64,000 nucleotides of DNA from Tipula vernalis (Eukaryota > Arthropoda > Insecta > Diptera > Tipulidae): contig OY282558.1 in NCBI GenBank assembly GCA_958295665.1, forward strand, positions 45,074,389-45,138,388, in the 5' to 3' direction. The translations under genes were made by a program, and so were the position numbers. This document shows, one piece after another, positions 22,886 through 33,407 of the stretch (position 1 is its first letter; the number at the start of each line of letters is the position of its first letter). The notes beneath the pieces were generated by a model. That model saw nothing but the letters and a program-made list of their open reading frames with translations, was not told the origin of the DNA and made no database searches.

Positions 22886-23640
22886 CAACCATTATACGCA
22901 ACATGCAGTATATATATATATTGCCTGTTATTTACATCGTTGACTTCTAGGATCGAACATGTGACATTTTACGTTCTAGGGCTATACAACAGGCATCCAA
23001 GAAACCATAGTCGAATATCTATCTTTTAATTTTTGTTGAAAAGATTTCGTCGTTGAAATTTGATGCAACACATCGTAAATATATTGCCTGGTATTTATAT
23101 CACTGACCCCTGGGTTCGACCATGTGACATTTTACATACAAGGCCCATACAATAAAGATCCCAGAAACCATAGTTGAATATCAAACTTTTGCTTTATATT
23201 GAAGAGATTTTGTCGTTGAAATTTAATGCAACATGTCGTATATACATTGCCTGTTATTTATATTACCAACCCCTAGGATTGACCATGTGACATTTTACAT
23301 TCAAGGCCTATATAATAGAGATCCCAGAAACTGTAATTGAATATCAATCTTTTGATTTTTGTTGAATAGATTTCGTCGCCGAAGTTTGATACAACATGTC
23401 GTATATACATTGCCGGTTATATATATCGCCAACCTCTAGGATTGACCATGTGACAATTTAGGTTCAAGGCCTATACAATTGAGATCACAGAAAGTGTAGT
23501 CGCATATCAATCTTTTGATTTTTGTTGAAAAGATTTTGTCGTTAAAATTTGATGCAACATGCCGTATATATATTGCCTGTTATTTATATCGCTGACCCCT
23601 AGGGGCCTGTTATTTATATATAGCGTACTTGATGTACATA
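22886..23640 (-). repeat. Tandem array, ~163-bp units (right arm, inverted copy of the left)
   Basis: GATGCAACATGCCGTATATA variants recur at about 22898, 23064, 23227, 23391 and 23552, a regular spacing of 161-164 bases. Each unit carries the reverse complement of the left-arm blocks, for example AACAGGCAAT as ATTGCCTGTT and GATCCTAGGGG as CCCCTAGGATC. A partial extra unit follows CCCCTAGGGGCCTG near 23600. Confidence 0.9.
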
Positions 23641-23829
23641 GTTGATAGTGTAATATACAATATTTTATACTTCTGATTTCAAGTTTAACCTTTTTGGGAT
23701 TTATATACAACATTTGATGCTCAAAATATCGCCTGAATGAATGCAACTTGTATAATCATATACATACATATTTTTTGTTTTTTGGGAAGGATTTCACTTC
23801 GGTGAATTGCCCTTATTAAAAACCGTAGG

Positions 23830-24570
23830 GTATACATAGGATGGTCATCCTGCAAAATCAATGACTTTGTAAGGGTTTCAAGGTGCATTAAGTGTCATGC
23901 CTTTGGACAAATAGCAAAGTTCTGTATGAAAAGACATCAAGTTTGACATTGCAGCTTAGGCGGTTACGACAGAAATGTTTGCCAAGTGTATCTGTTGTAA
24001 AAAAGCCAATAAGATTTTTTGACCATTCGACCTACATCAAAATCTGCACAGCTTACAGAGCGGCTTTGAAACTAATCATGAAGAAAACTGCATATGAGGG
24101 ATAAAAACCACAATAAAAACCACAACACTTGTCATTTAAGGATTGTCCAACTGAATAAGCAAAATCCAAGGGCAAACCATCCAATTATCATAACTGGCGA
24201 CTTCAATGCTAAATCAAAACTATGGCAAAATAGAGAAACAAATGATAGAGAAACTCTTGTTGAAGAGTTCCTAGCGAGCTACCTCAAAAACTAGTACTTA
24301 GCTCGCATTTTACTCAAATGTTAACAGGGCATGGTAAATTACATACATACAAAAGGTCGAACAATCAGAGTCAAGTACTTGTACTGTGGCTAAGAACATA
24401 AGGACATTAACCATGTTATTTATGAGTGTGAGAGAAATCAGGAGGCTAGATACAAGTTAGGGATAGATATCAAGATTGACTGGCCAGCTAGGAGGCTAAC
24501 ACTAATGACGCCCATGAGCACAAGTGCATTTAAAGTTTTCTGTGAGACAATTTTAAGAGACAGGTAGAAA
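23830..24570 (+). pseudogene. Non-LTR ORF1 zinc end, endonuclease fragment and ORF2 C-terminus
   Basis: RRVYIGWSSCKINDFVRVSR followed by CIKCHAFGQIAKFC (about 23828-23925) is the ORF1 zinc-knuckle region with the usual GW..C lead-in. 24094-24294 has IIITGDFNAKSKLWQNRETN, the endonuclease GDFNA motif. About 24380-24567 gives DINHVIYECERNQEARYKLG and FKVFCETILRDR, the zinc-type ORF2 C-terminus. The RT between is deleted. Confidence 0.8.
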
Positions 24571-24689
24571 AAACAGATTGCTCAGTAAAACATTTTAAGC
24601 ATTTTTTAAATGACACAATGCCTTGTGGCAGAAGAGATTTTATTAAGACAAGAACTAACGTTCGTTAAGATTTTACTTTTTTGTCGTAT

Positions 24690-24860
24690 CATTTGTCGTA
24701 TCATTTTTCAATCTGTTGTATATTAATTTATTGATTTATAAATTAATTAATTCCGCACAATCAAATTATTTTTGATATAATTTGGAAAATAAATTAGATT
24801 CGATATTTTTAAAGTTAGCCCAAAGGTTCCAGTCGAAAGTAATAAGTCGCTAGTTGTAAC
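24690..24860 (+). repeat. Probable 5' LTR end of the old gypsy element
   Basis: Shares AAATTAATTAATTCC, ATTCGATA/CTTCGATA and GGTTCCAGYCGAAAGT with 37040-37205, in the same order, with indels. LTR start not located. Confidence 0.5.
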
Positions 24861-24865
24861 GTACC

Positions 24866-26225
24866 ATACACATTATGGGGCCTTAGCGATTTTCTTTAAA
24901 TAGTTTCACGTTTAATTTATAATTATTTTAAGATTACATAAAGTCAGATTTACCGAAATATTAATGCAAAGATTTTGTGAAAAACATTATGGTGGAATTA
25001 TTGGATTTTAAATTGCATGTTGAGGCACTTAAGTGTAAGGAACGTTGTTGAAAGTGGGACGTCACGCTAAAAAGTATTGGAACTATGAAAAGTTTTGGAA
25101 TTAGACGAGACGCCGCCATTGGACTCATCTAAGGATTGCAAAATTACCTCAAATTCAATTATCGGTAATTTATCGATAAAATTTTATTTATTCCTTTATG
25201 TTTAAATTATCCTCCAGCAGTGAAGAATCTCAAACATTCGGTTGAGTTGCTAATGGCAGTTTCTACCGTTTTCGTTAACACAAAGGCATACATCCGATCA
25301 AGTCTACAATTTATAGAATACCATAGAAAATTACTCTTACACTTAAGCTGTTTGTTTCATAGATAGAGACTAAGACTATATTGATAACATCTGAATTTGT
25401 CTGTTGATTTCAGACTTTGGAAAAATTTGGAAATTGTGAACCTTACGAGCATATCGGACGAATTGTTCCATTTTGTTTTGGAGTACCAATTTCAATTCGG
25501 TTTCTTTATCAAATAGGCCCAAATAGGTCTAAATCATTATTTGTGTTGCCGATACCTATCCTTTTTGGTACCAGTTTCTAAGCCATTATCATCAGTAATT
25601 ATATCCTCTTTACCGATAGTACTTTGATCATGGCAAGTTGTCATGTGTCTAGACTGCAGCTTCCTTAACAGGAGGTCCTGAAATTATTTATCGAGGGTCG
25701 CGTAAATATTTAAATAGGAATAACTTGCCGAACTGACAAATTGAAAGCTCAATATGCCATTTGACCAATTATACGTCAATATGATATTTGATATTATTGA
25801 TTACTGGATACTTCTAAAAAGCGAATTTCCGTTATTTCCTAACAACATTTTTGAACTAAATTTTCAAAAAAAATTTTGGATCACCTCGAAAATTTGTCGA
25901 TTTGAAAATGTGCCCGCCAAAAGAAAGTGTGGTAACTACTGGTCTAGACATGCCTAGGCCAACTTTTCAAATTTTCGTTTTGTCCAAAGCTTTAAACAAA
26001 GCAAAATTTATCGGGAGAAATAAATTAAATTACCGATAAATTAAAAACAGTCGATTAATCGATTATCCATATTGCAATTCCTAAACTCATTGGTAAATGA
26101 AGATGATTTTAATTGGGCATTTGAGAGGTCAATAGAGAAGGGGAGATAATGAATAAAAAAATTATCAAATTTCTAATTCGGCATTACCCACCTTACAATA
26201 GTTTGGCGAAAGTAATTCCCAAAGA
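24866..26225 (+). other. Leader region of the old gypsy element
   Basis: No clear coding motif; a 67-codon frame at 25754-25957 is unrecognised. Lies between the degraded LTR and the Gag remnant. The primer site could not be read with confidence. Confidence 0.4.
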
Positions 26226-26229
26226 TGAC

Positions 26230-27202
26230 GTTTGAACTTTCTTGATGGGTATAGAGCCAGAGGTAAGAAGTCAATCGCCGATTCCTACATAGCAGAAAAA
26301 TTGAAGTCCGCTACAACTAGTCGAGAAGAATCTATAACAGGACGTGCACAGGGCAGTTCTTCTTCGTCAGACCGTGGCCACCACAACATATCCGTACACA
26401 CTCAAAGTACTGAGAGGAATTTCTTTGAATACATTGCTTGAGATGAAGAGGGTTTAGGACAAAAATCCATAATAGATTGATATGTTCCCGTTCCAAGATC
26501 GATGGACTCCGGAGTTCTGAAGTATGTAGAACGACGTCGAGTGGCTAAAGTAAAGTGGTCAGTGAGATTTTCTGATGGTGGGACTCTTTCGTTGACCAGA
26601 AAATTGAGTTGTATGCGGAAGCCGATGAATTTGCGATAAGAGATGTATTTAGGGGCATTTTTAAACTGTTAGAAGGAATGGCCTTGGAGTGGTATGAAGT
26701 GAGTGGAGGCAAAATTCATGTGCGAGATTTTAATAACTGGACTACGCGATTTCTCTCAAAGAACTACGATTTCATGATAAGAAAGGAGATTTTGGAAAGG
26801 ATGCTGTTACTGGGTGAGCCTATAGCAGCCACAAATATACCCACCATCTGCTGCCATAATGTACTTAGACCAACATTATAGACGAGGCAATATGAGGATT
26901 GAGCCGGCTGTTGATGTTGTGTATAACCACTCCTCCATACTTGAAGATTTGCCAGAAGACAGCAATCGAGCAGAAATAATTCAAACTTAAAACGCTGGAA
27001 CTGCTTACAGACGGCTCATCGACATTTCGATTGTGATAAACACCAACAAAGGACTTATTGTTGGTGTTGTAGAATAGATGATGGAGGTTTATCTCTATAC
27101 GTGGACGGACCGACACAAAAATTATCAAATCCATTGCAAAACTCCAGTCTGAGAAATTAGGGGATCTCGTCATCTCAGATGATTGAATGTATTGGGTATG
27201 TG
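26230..27202 (+). pseudogene. Gypsy Gag remnant
   Basis: Frames at 26232-26441 (low-complexity serine-rich N-terminus), about 26475-26600 (YVPVPRSMDSGVLKYVERRR) and 26609-26881 join in order across shifts. The last contains RGIFKLLEGMALEWYEVSGG and TRFLSKNYDFMIRKEILERM, typical of the retrotransposon Gag capsid region. Near 26990-27060 WNCLQTAHRHFDC is a degraded zinc knuckle. The remnant ends at the mariner/BEL insertion site. Confidence 0.8.
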
Positions 27203-27207
27203 AATAT
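27203..27207. repeat. Target-site duplication of the young BEL element (left)
   Basis: AATAT, repeated at 33992-33996 directly after the other LTR. Confidence 0.95.
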
Positions 27208-27791
27208 TGTTTGGCTCGATATAGTGGACTGTATGGTTGTATCAACTATCCAAAAAAAAACTTGGTTTTAATTCGCAAAACTTTATTTAATTTATGAAAT
27301 AAAATGTTTGATTTGGTTTTTAATCTCTTTTTATAATTTATTGGTTCGCTTATCTCGGAAATCAAAATTTGACTCCTCTTTTTTGGCTTTGCATTTTCCT
27401 TTTCTAATTACAACTATAAAAATCCCTTGATCTGATTTGGTCCATAATTTATTATGCTGTGTCGTTCACTGATTGGTCATAGTAAAACTCGGCTTAAAAG
27501 TAATCGCGGTTAATTTGAATTTCAGTGAAGACGCAATTATCACGAATGGTCTAAATTAGTGCGTATCTAACTCTATAGTCAACCACATAATTTATTTATC
27601 TTTACATAGATGGCAATCGGATCGTTTTTAAGCTACTACATTTATACAATTTAATTTGAGAAACGTCAAATTAAACAATAATAATTACTAATTTAATACA
27701 TATGCAAGATAAGTTCATTATTGTTACTATTGTAAGAAAAAAAATTTAATTAATTTTCTTTTAGGTGATTGATGACTATTGTTCCACAACA
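27208..27791 (-). repeat. BEL 3' LTR
   Basis: 584 bp, same length as the 5' LTR with one substitution (27375). The Gag-Pol stop codon lies 16 bases inside it. Confidence 0.97.
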
Positions 27792-30700
27792 TCCCCCTCG
27801 CCATGAATCGGTTGATTCAATTCATTTGTTGATAATTTCGTTAGTTTATGGACGGGTTGCTTCAAGTATCCAGTTTTGGTTTTTATTGTTACAACTCTTG
27901 TTGTGCCGTCGCGCCCGGGATGAACTTCTTCTATTCTTCCTAGTAACCATTTTGTAGGTGGAAGATTTTCTTCTCGGATTAGCACAATCTCGCCGGTGTT
28001 GTATGATTCTCCTGGAGTTTGCCATTTATTTCGGTTGTGTAATGACGTCAAGTATTCCATCTTCCATCGATTGCAAAAATGTTGTGTAATCTGTTGCATG
28101 TGTTGCCATCTTGAGAGGTGTGAAAGCTTGGCCTCGGTTAACGGTGGTTGAGGAATTTGGACAATTGGCCTTCCAATTAATAAGTAACCTGGTGTTAAAG
28201 CATCCAGATGATCATCTGACAGTACGCATAGTGGTCGTGAATTCAGTACTGCTTCGATTTGACTGGATATCGTTGTGAGTTCTTCAAACGTAAACACTGT
28301 GTTGCCCATTACGCGTTTAAGGTGGTGTTTAAAGGACTTTACGGCGGCTTCCCACAGTCCGCCAAATGTTGGTGCTACGCTGGGAATAAAGTGCCATTTT
28401 ATGTGCTCTGAAGCGAGAAATGAGAAAATGTGATTAGAGTTAGTTTTTAAGAAATCATAAGTCTCGCGAAGTTCATTGTTGGTGCCAATAAAGTTGGAGC
28501 CATTGTCCGAATATATATCGCTGCACAATCCACGACGTGACACAAATCTCTGCAATGCTGCGATAAAATTCTCCGTGGTCAAATTTGAAACAACTTCAAT
28601 ATGCACAGCTTTAGTCGCCATACAGACAAATATTGCTACGTAAGCTTTCCACCTTTGGGTTGACCTGCCATAAATTTGTTTCAGTTGCAATGGTCCCGCA
28701 TAGTCAATACCGGTCTTTAAAAATGGGCTTTCGTACCGAACACGATCGATTGGTAGATTTCCCATTATTTGATAATTTGGCTTCGTGTTGAATCGTTGAC
28801 ATCTATTACATCTCTTAATTACATCCTTTACACTTTTACTGCAATTGATTACATGATACTGTTGCCGTATTATACTGGTTAACAATGATGCACCTGCATG
28901 CTGGTGTTTTCCGTGAAGGTCTCTGATCAATAATTTGATAAAGTCGCAGCTTGGTAATATTACTGGATGTTTGGTGGAATAGTCGGCGGCTGCATTTTCG
29001 ATGCGACCGCCAACTCTCAATAAATCTTGCTCGTCTATGAATGGGTTTAGGCTGCGAATCTTGCTCTTCTTAGGTAATTGTCGTTTCGATTTGATTTCAA
29101 TGATTTCGGTGGCAAAGTATTCGTTCTGCACCCACGTAAAAATTGTAGTCTGGCTTCTCGTGATTTCATCTACTGTCAGTACTGATTCTCTGATGACTTT
29201 AGGACAAGGTTTCACTCTATTATGGAGTATATCTAAGTATCTGTAGACCCAGGCCAGCACTCGGATAATTTTATGACTGGAAGAAAATTTATTAACTAGG
29301 TATTGTAATATGACATTCGTATTATTTGATATTGCTGTTAGCACTGTCGGTTTAGTCTTTCTTTCTTCCGTCGACAGGTGGCCTTCGTCAATAATCAACC
29401 TTTGATTTGGCCATTTTTCCAGCGATTCACTTAACCAATGTGGACCGTGCCACCACAAATCAAATTGAATTAGTTTTGATGGCATCATTCCGCGTGATGC
29501 GCAGTCTGCGGGGTTGCAGTGTGAATCGACATGATTCCAAGATTCTCTCGATGTTTTCATTAATATATTGGCGGTTCGATTGGCTATAAATGTCTTCCAT
29601 CTTCTCGGCGGAGCAGACAACCATCCCAAAACTATAGTGGAGTCGGTCCATAACATGGTTTTAGCATCAGGGACTCCCAAAGCTTCTCTCGTGGATTTGA
29701 TTAAAGTGGCTAATAACGATGCGGCACACAGTTCAAGCCTTGGAATGGACACCTGATTTAACGGAGCCACTTTAGTTTTGGCGTTTATTAGCGTAACCCT
29801 TATCTTGCCATTTTGGTCTGTGCATCTGCAATAAATAACCGCAGCATACGCCTTCTCTGATGAATCGCAAAACCCGTGCAGCTCGAACTTTTCCGCATTT
29901 GTGCCGTACCATCTCGGAATCTTTACCTTTTCGAGTTCTGGAAGTTCCTCCTTTATAATTCGCCACACTTCATCCTCCCTTGTAGGTAACTGATCATCCC
30001 ATTTCAGGTTTAACAGCGACAAACTTTGGAATAGTATCTTAATGGTCACGATGGCTGGTGCAAGCCAACCCATTGGGTCGAATATGCGTGCGGATTGTGA
30101 TAGTATTTCTCGCTTCGTTCCGGATGATTCATTCTTAATGGAAACTTTAAACTGGAATTGATCTTCAATAGGGTTCCATTGGATGCCGAGCAGTTTAAGG
30201 TACGATTCCTTTTGTTCGATATTTAAAGGAATGCTTTCCTTATTTTCTGGAGCAATTTTATCTAGTAAGGGGCCGTAGTTCGATGACCACTTACGCAAGT
30301 TAAATCCATAAGATTTGAGAACGTCAGTAACGGATTCTTGAATGTGGTAGGCTTCCTCGGCTGTGTGGCATCCGGACATAAAGTCATCTACGTAAAAATC
30401 GTGCAGTATCTTCCTTGCGATTATCGGTTCCTTGTTCATCAAACTCTTCCCGATCACTTGGAGAGCTTTGGTAGCGAGGTATGGTGCTGATGTTGTACCG
30501 TAGGTGACGGTCGTGAGTCGATAGTGTGTTGGTGGTTTCTTTGGATCAGAACGCCACAGGATTCGGTGATAATTCCGATGATCTGGGTGTAATACTATTT
30601 GTCGGAACATTTTCTCCATGTCCGCCGTAAATACGATTCTATATAGGCGGAATCGCATCAGAATTGATGTAAGCGGTTCGTATAAAGTTGGTCCGACCAT

Positions 30701-33028
30701 CAACATTTCGTTAAGCGAGGTTCCACTGGATGATTTGAAAGATGCGTCGAATACAACCCGCAGTTTTGTGGTAGAGCTGGATTCTCGAAGCACACCATGA
30801 TGAGGAAGATAGTAAACTCCGTTGGTTTGGTTTATCTCTTCTGCTGGTACTTCTTCCATGTGTTTGAGAGCCACGTATTCTTCCATAAAGTTTATGTAAG
30901 ACGTTCTAAATTGTGCATTTTTCTCGAATCGTTTCTCTATTGCCTCCAGCCTTTTCAATGCTCCGCGACTGGAATTCCCCAACTTAAATGATGTTGATTT
31001 AAATGGAAGTTTGATCATAAATCTTCCATCCTCCATTCGTGTTGTCGTCTTATCGAAATGTTCCTCGCAGCTCTTCTCTTCTTCGGAATAATTAGTCGAG
31101 TGGCCTGACGGTGAAATCTCCTCTAATTCCCAAAACCTTTGTAATAATTCATCTACATTTACCTCACAATGTAGACTGTTAAGAATTGGTGACTGTTGAT
31201 TGGTGGCACACAATGCGCCGGCGATAACCCAGCCGAACACTGTATTTTGTGCTGTTAGTCCGCTATTATTTAGATTGATAGTGCCTGCTTTCAATAAACC
31301 GAAGAACTGGCCGCTTCCCAATAGCACATCGATTTTGTTGGGTTGGTTAAAGGTAGGGTCAGCTAATGGCAGGTGTTCTAAGTCGTGAGGTATAAGTTGT
31401 CCAATTAGTGTGGCTGGTTGATACGAAGTAATTTTCGGAATTATTAGACACTCTACTTGTAAATTAATTTTTTCGGTGCGGGATGATATGCAAATTGTGA
31501 CCTTGCCCTTGGTTGTTCCCGCCGTTGCTTGGCCAATTCCGCTAATACGGATGCGTGCATTTGTCCGCGATAATTTTAGTTGCTGTACCAGATTTTCACT
31601 CACAAACGACACTTGAGACCCTGAATCCAACAAGGCCCGACATAACCTCCATTCACCAAACCCGTCCTTGATTTTTATTATAGCGGTTGGTAGAAGCGTC
31701 TGATTGATGACGCCTTGTGTGTGATTAATATTTACGTTGTGAGTACTAATGCTGGTATCTTGCTGCTGATTACTGACCAAAGTTACAGTGGATGATGACG
31801 ATTGTCGTCGCGTGGCTAATTCTGCATTTTCTAGTGGAAGTAAGTTGCTTGTTGCAGATGTCTTTCCTGTTCCTTCTTCCGGCAGTATCGCTGAATGTAG
31901 AAGCGAATGATGTCTCTTTGAGCAAATACGGCATCTTTTGGTTGATCGGCAGTTGTACACACTGTGGTTGTTGTTTAGACAATTAAAACAGCGACCGTCG
32001 GTTTTGATCAAATCCCTTCGTGCCGCTACATCCATTGATTTAAATTTCGTACATTCAAACAGCTGGTGGGTGTTGTTTTGGCAAACTGGACATGTGACAT
32101 CTGTCTTGACATAAAACCCCTTGACCGAGGCATCTAGCCTTGATGAGTGACTCTTATTTGTTAAATTTACTCCTTCAAGCGCATCTGCTCTGCTCGCCAA
32201 AAAGTCGTAGAAGTTTTGGATTGATGGAAACTCCTGATCACTGGTATGTCTCATCCACAATTGTCTTGATTCCTCGTCCAATTTGTTGAATAGGACATAC
32301 AACAACCATGGATCCTTTGACTCTGCTTCGGTTCCCAAGGCCTTTAGTCCGCGTGTGGCCTCATCTGACGTATCTAAAAGCTTTCTTATATTTGAAGCAT
32401 TTGCTTGGCGAATATTAGGCTGCTCCATAAAACGTTTAATAAAGGTATTAGCAATTAAACCTTTTCTATCGTACCTTTTGCACAACTTCTGGAATGCCTC
32501 TATATAATTTGCTTCTGTAACCGCTAAATGCTTTAAAAGATTACTTGCTTCGCCATTGAGTAGTCCTTTCAAGTATTGGAATTTTCGCACTGCTGTAAGC
32601 GCCTGGTTCTCGTGCACCATTGTATTAAATAGGTCGAAGAAACTCTGCCACTCCCGATAATCACCAGAAAAGGTTGGTATATTAACTCTCGGTAGTTTGA
32701 AGTCACTGTTGATTGCTTGAGAAGTATTCATTATTGAATCATTCATCTGATTTGTAGGCAAAAATGTTTTCAGGCGCAACCATTTATTAAGTCTAGCTAT
32801 CACGCGGTAGTATTGCTCTTCAAACTCTTCGTTCTCCGAATTTTCCTCTGGGTCTATACTGAAAATTTGATTTTCTGTATCAGCAAAATTCTGCAATAGC
32901 TCCTTCGCGCGACGTGCACGTTCCTTTACTTCCTCTTCGCATGATTCCTCGTTTAACGTAACGGAATACTTATCTACTCTGGTTAGGAGGCCCTTTAATA
33001 CGCTTCGGCGTTTAATTAGCGCATCCAT
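27776..33028 (-). CDS. BEL/Pao Gag-Pol polyprotein, intact
   Basis: One open frame of 1750 codons from the ATG at 33028; the frame is open ten codons further up but without ATG. Order, with residues counted from the upstream limit: DUF1759-like Gag (about 120-300), two zinc knuckles (CFNCLNNNHSVYNC, CRICSKRHH; 357-385), aspartic protease ALLDSGSQVSFV (475-486), RT with FTADMEKMF (809-817) and FYVDDFMSG (888-896). Then RNase H (HGFCDSSEKA, WTDSTIVLGWL; 1061-1147), integrase zinc part (HGKHQHAG...CNRCQ; 1382-1421) and its D,D,E in GIDYAGPL, SDNGSNF and GGLWEAAVK (1450-1574). A DUF5641-like tail follows. All catalytic residues are in place. It makes the particle, copies the RNA and integrates the cDNA. 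No env-like frame follows. Confidence 0.97.
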   Translation of the reverse strand: MDALIKRRSVLKGLLTRVDKYSVTLNEESCEEEVKERARRAKELLQNFADTENQIFSIDPEENSENEEFEEQYYRVIARLNKWLRLKTFLPTNQMNDSIMNTSQAINSDFKLPRVNIPTFSGDYREWQSFFDLFNTMVHENQALTAVRKFQYLKGLLNGEASNLLKHLAVTEANYIEAFQKLCKRYDRKGLIANTFIKRFMEQPNIRQANASNIRKLLDTSDEATRGLKALGTEAESKDPWLLYVLFNKLDEESRQLWMRHTSDQEFPSIQNFYDFLASRADALEGVNLTNKSHSSRLDASVKGFYVKTDVTCPVCQNNTHQLFECTKFKSMDVAARRDLIKTDGRCFNCLNNNHSVYNCRSTKRCRICSKRHHSLLHSAILPEEGTGKTSATSNLLPLENAELATRRQSSSSTVTLVSNQQQDTSISTHNVNINHTQGVINQTLLPTAIIKIKDGFGEWRLCRALLDSGSQVSFVSENLVQQLKLSRTNARIRISGIGQATAGTTKGKVTICISSRTEKINLQVECLIIPKITSYQPATLIGQLIPHDLEHLPLADPTFNQPNKIDVLLGSGQFFGLLKAGTINLNNSGLTAQNTVFGWVIAGALCATNQQSPILNSLHCEVNVDELLQRFWELEEISPSGHSTNYSEEEKSCEEHFDKTTTRMEDGRFMIKLPFKSTSFKLGNSSRGALKRLEAIEKRFEKNAQFRTSYINFMEEYVALKHMEEVPAEEINQTNGVYYLPHHGVLRESSSTTKLRVVFDASFKSSSGTSLNEMLMVGPTLYEPLTSILMRFRLYRIVFTADMEKMFRQIVLHPDHRNYHRILWRSDPKKPPTHYRLTTVTYGTTSAPYLATKALQVIGKSLMNKEPIIARKILHDFYVDDFMSGCHTAEEAYHIQESVTDVLKSYGFNLRKWSSNYGPLLDKIAPENKESIPLNIEQKESYLKLLGIQWNPIEDQFQFKVSIKNESSGTKREILSQSARIFDPMGWLAPAIVTIKILFQSLSLLNLKWDDQLPTREDEVWRIIKEELPELEKVKIPRWYGTNAEKFELHGFCDSSEKAYAAVIYCRCTDQNGKIRVTLINAKTKVAPLNQVSIPRLELCAASLLATLIKSTREALGVPDAKTMLWTDSTIVLGWLSAPPRRWKTFIANRTANILMKTSRESWNHVDSHCNPADCASRGMMPSKLIQFDLWWHGPHWLSESLEKWPNQRLIIDEGHLSTEERKTKPTVLTAISNNTNVILQYLVNKFSSSHKIIRVLAWVYRYLDILHNRVKPCPKVIRESVLTVDEITRSQTTIFTWVQNEYFATEIIEIKSKRQLPKKSKIRSLNPFIDEQDLLRVGGRIENAAADYSTKHPVILPSCDFIKLLIRDLHGKHQHAGASLLTSIIRQQYHVINCSKSVKDVIKRCNRCQRFNTKPNYQIMGNLPIDRVRYESPFLKTGIDYAGPLQLKQIYGRSTQRWKAYVAIFVCMATKAVHIEVVSNLTTENFIAALQRFVSRRGLCSDIYSDNGSNFIGTNNELRETYDFLKTNSNHIFSFLASEHIKWHFIPSVAPTFGGLWEAAVKSFKHHLKRVMGNTVFTFEELTTISSQIEAVLNSRPLCVLSDDHLDALTPGYLLIGRPIVQIPQPPLTEAKLSHLSRWQHMQQITQHFCNRWKMEYLTSLHNRNKWQTPGESYNTGEIVLIREENLPPTKWLLGRIEEVHPGRDGTTRVVTIKTKTGYLKQPVHKLTKLSTNELNQPIHGEGDVVEQ
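27792..27802 (-). other. BEL polypurine tract
   Basis: GGCGAGGGGGA on the minus strand directly precedes the 3' LTR; it primes plus-strand DNA synthesis. It lies within the last codons of Gag-Pol. Confidence 0.9.
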
Positions 33029-33388
33029 TTTATGGTTTCGTGGACTGGTTGGTTGCACTAATATTCACTAAACTGGTTTTATTGATCGTTAACTTATTCA
33101 CTTGTATTCACTAACTGGTCAATTGATTTTTTTTTATACGGTTTTACGAATTTTAATTTGAATTTTACACTCGGTATTAATCAATTTTGGTATTGATTAC
33201 AATTACATGGTAGAACATATATCAATTTTGGTATTGATTATACACTTATGCAAGTATTAAATAATTTGTCGGTTGATGAGTAACAAATTATTTATTTATT
33301 GACTTATCTGATCTAGGGTGGTGGTTAGTGCGGTCTTGAGCACGTTTTTTGGTTTAGATCTGTTGATGCCTTATAGCCGATGCGTAAG
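33029..33388 (-). other. BEL 5' leader
   Basis: About 360 bases between primer site and Gag start, AT-rich, no open frame of note. ATCAATTTTGGTATTGATTA occurs twice (near 33180 and 33220). The packaging signal would be expected here. Confidence 0.7.
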
Positions 33389-33406
33389 ATCCGGCTCGAA
33401 GGACCA
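33389..33406 (-). other. BEL primer-binding site, tRNA-Tyr type
   Basis: On the minus strand TGGTCCTTCGAGCCGGAT begins one base after the 5' LTR and complements the 3' end of tRNA-Tyr with CCA. The plus strand here reads like that tRNA end (ATCCGGCTCGAAGGACCA). The tRNA identity is from memory of fly tRNA-Tyr. Confidence 0.88.
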
Positions 33407-33407
33407 A

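Larger units (their letters stand above)
21062..23640 (+). mobile_element. Foldback-like Helitron unit: helicase core between inverted tandem-repeat arms
   Basis: About 2.6 kb. The left arm (about 21076-21836) has four to five tandem units; the right arm (about 22886-23640) has at least four units of the same sequence in inverse orientation. The 1-kb core encodes a decayed Helitron pre-helicase and helicase region. The arrangement combines Helitron coding sequence with foldback-type ends. It splits a non-LTR ORF1. Exact borders are uncertain. Confidence 0.75.
20570..24570 (+). mobile_element. Non-LTR retrotransposon (R1/Jockey-like), interrupted by a Helitron/foldback unit and internally deleted
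   Basis: ORF1 start (20598-21055), ORF1 zinc-knuckle end (about 23830-23945), endonuclease (about 24150-24300) and ORF2 C-terminus (about 24370-24570) lie in correct order on one strand. The foldback unit at 21062-23640 separates the first two parts. The whole RT domain is missing between endonuclease and C-terminus, so it was also deleted internally. Confidence 0.75.

Noticed and set aside
29001..32507. Several 60-80-codon plus frames within the BEL element
   Set aside because: They are antisense shadows of the intact Gag-Pol frame.
33389..33406. Possible tRNA-Tyr gene fragment
   Set aside because: Only the 18 bases complementary to a primer site are present, exactly beside the LTR; no anticodon or D arm.
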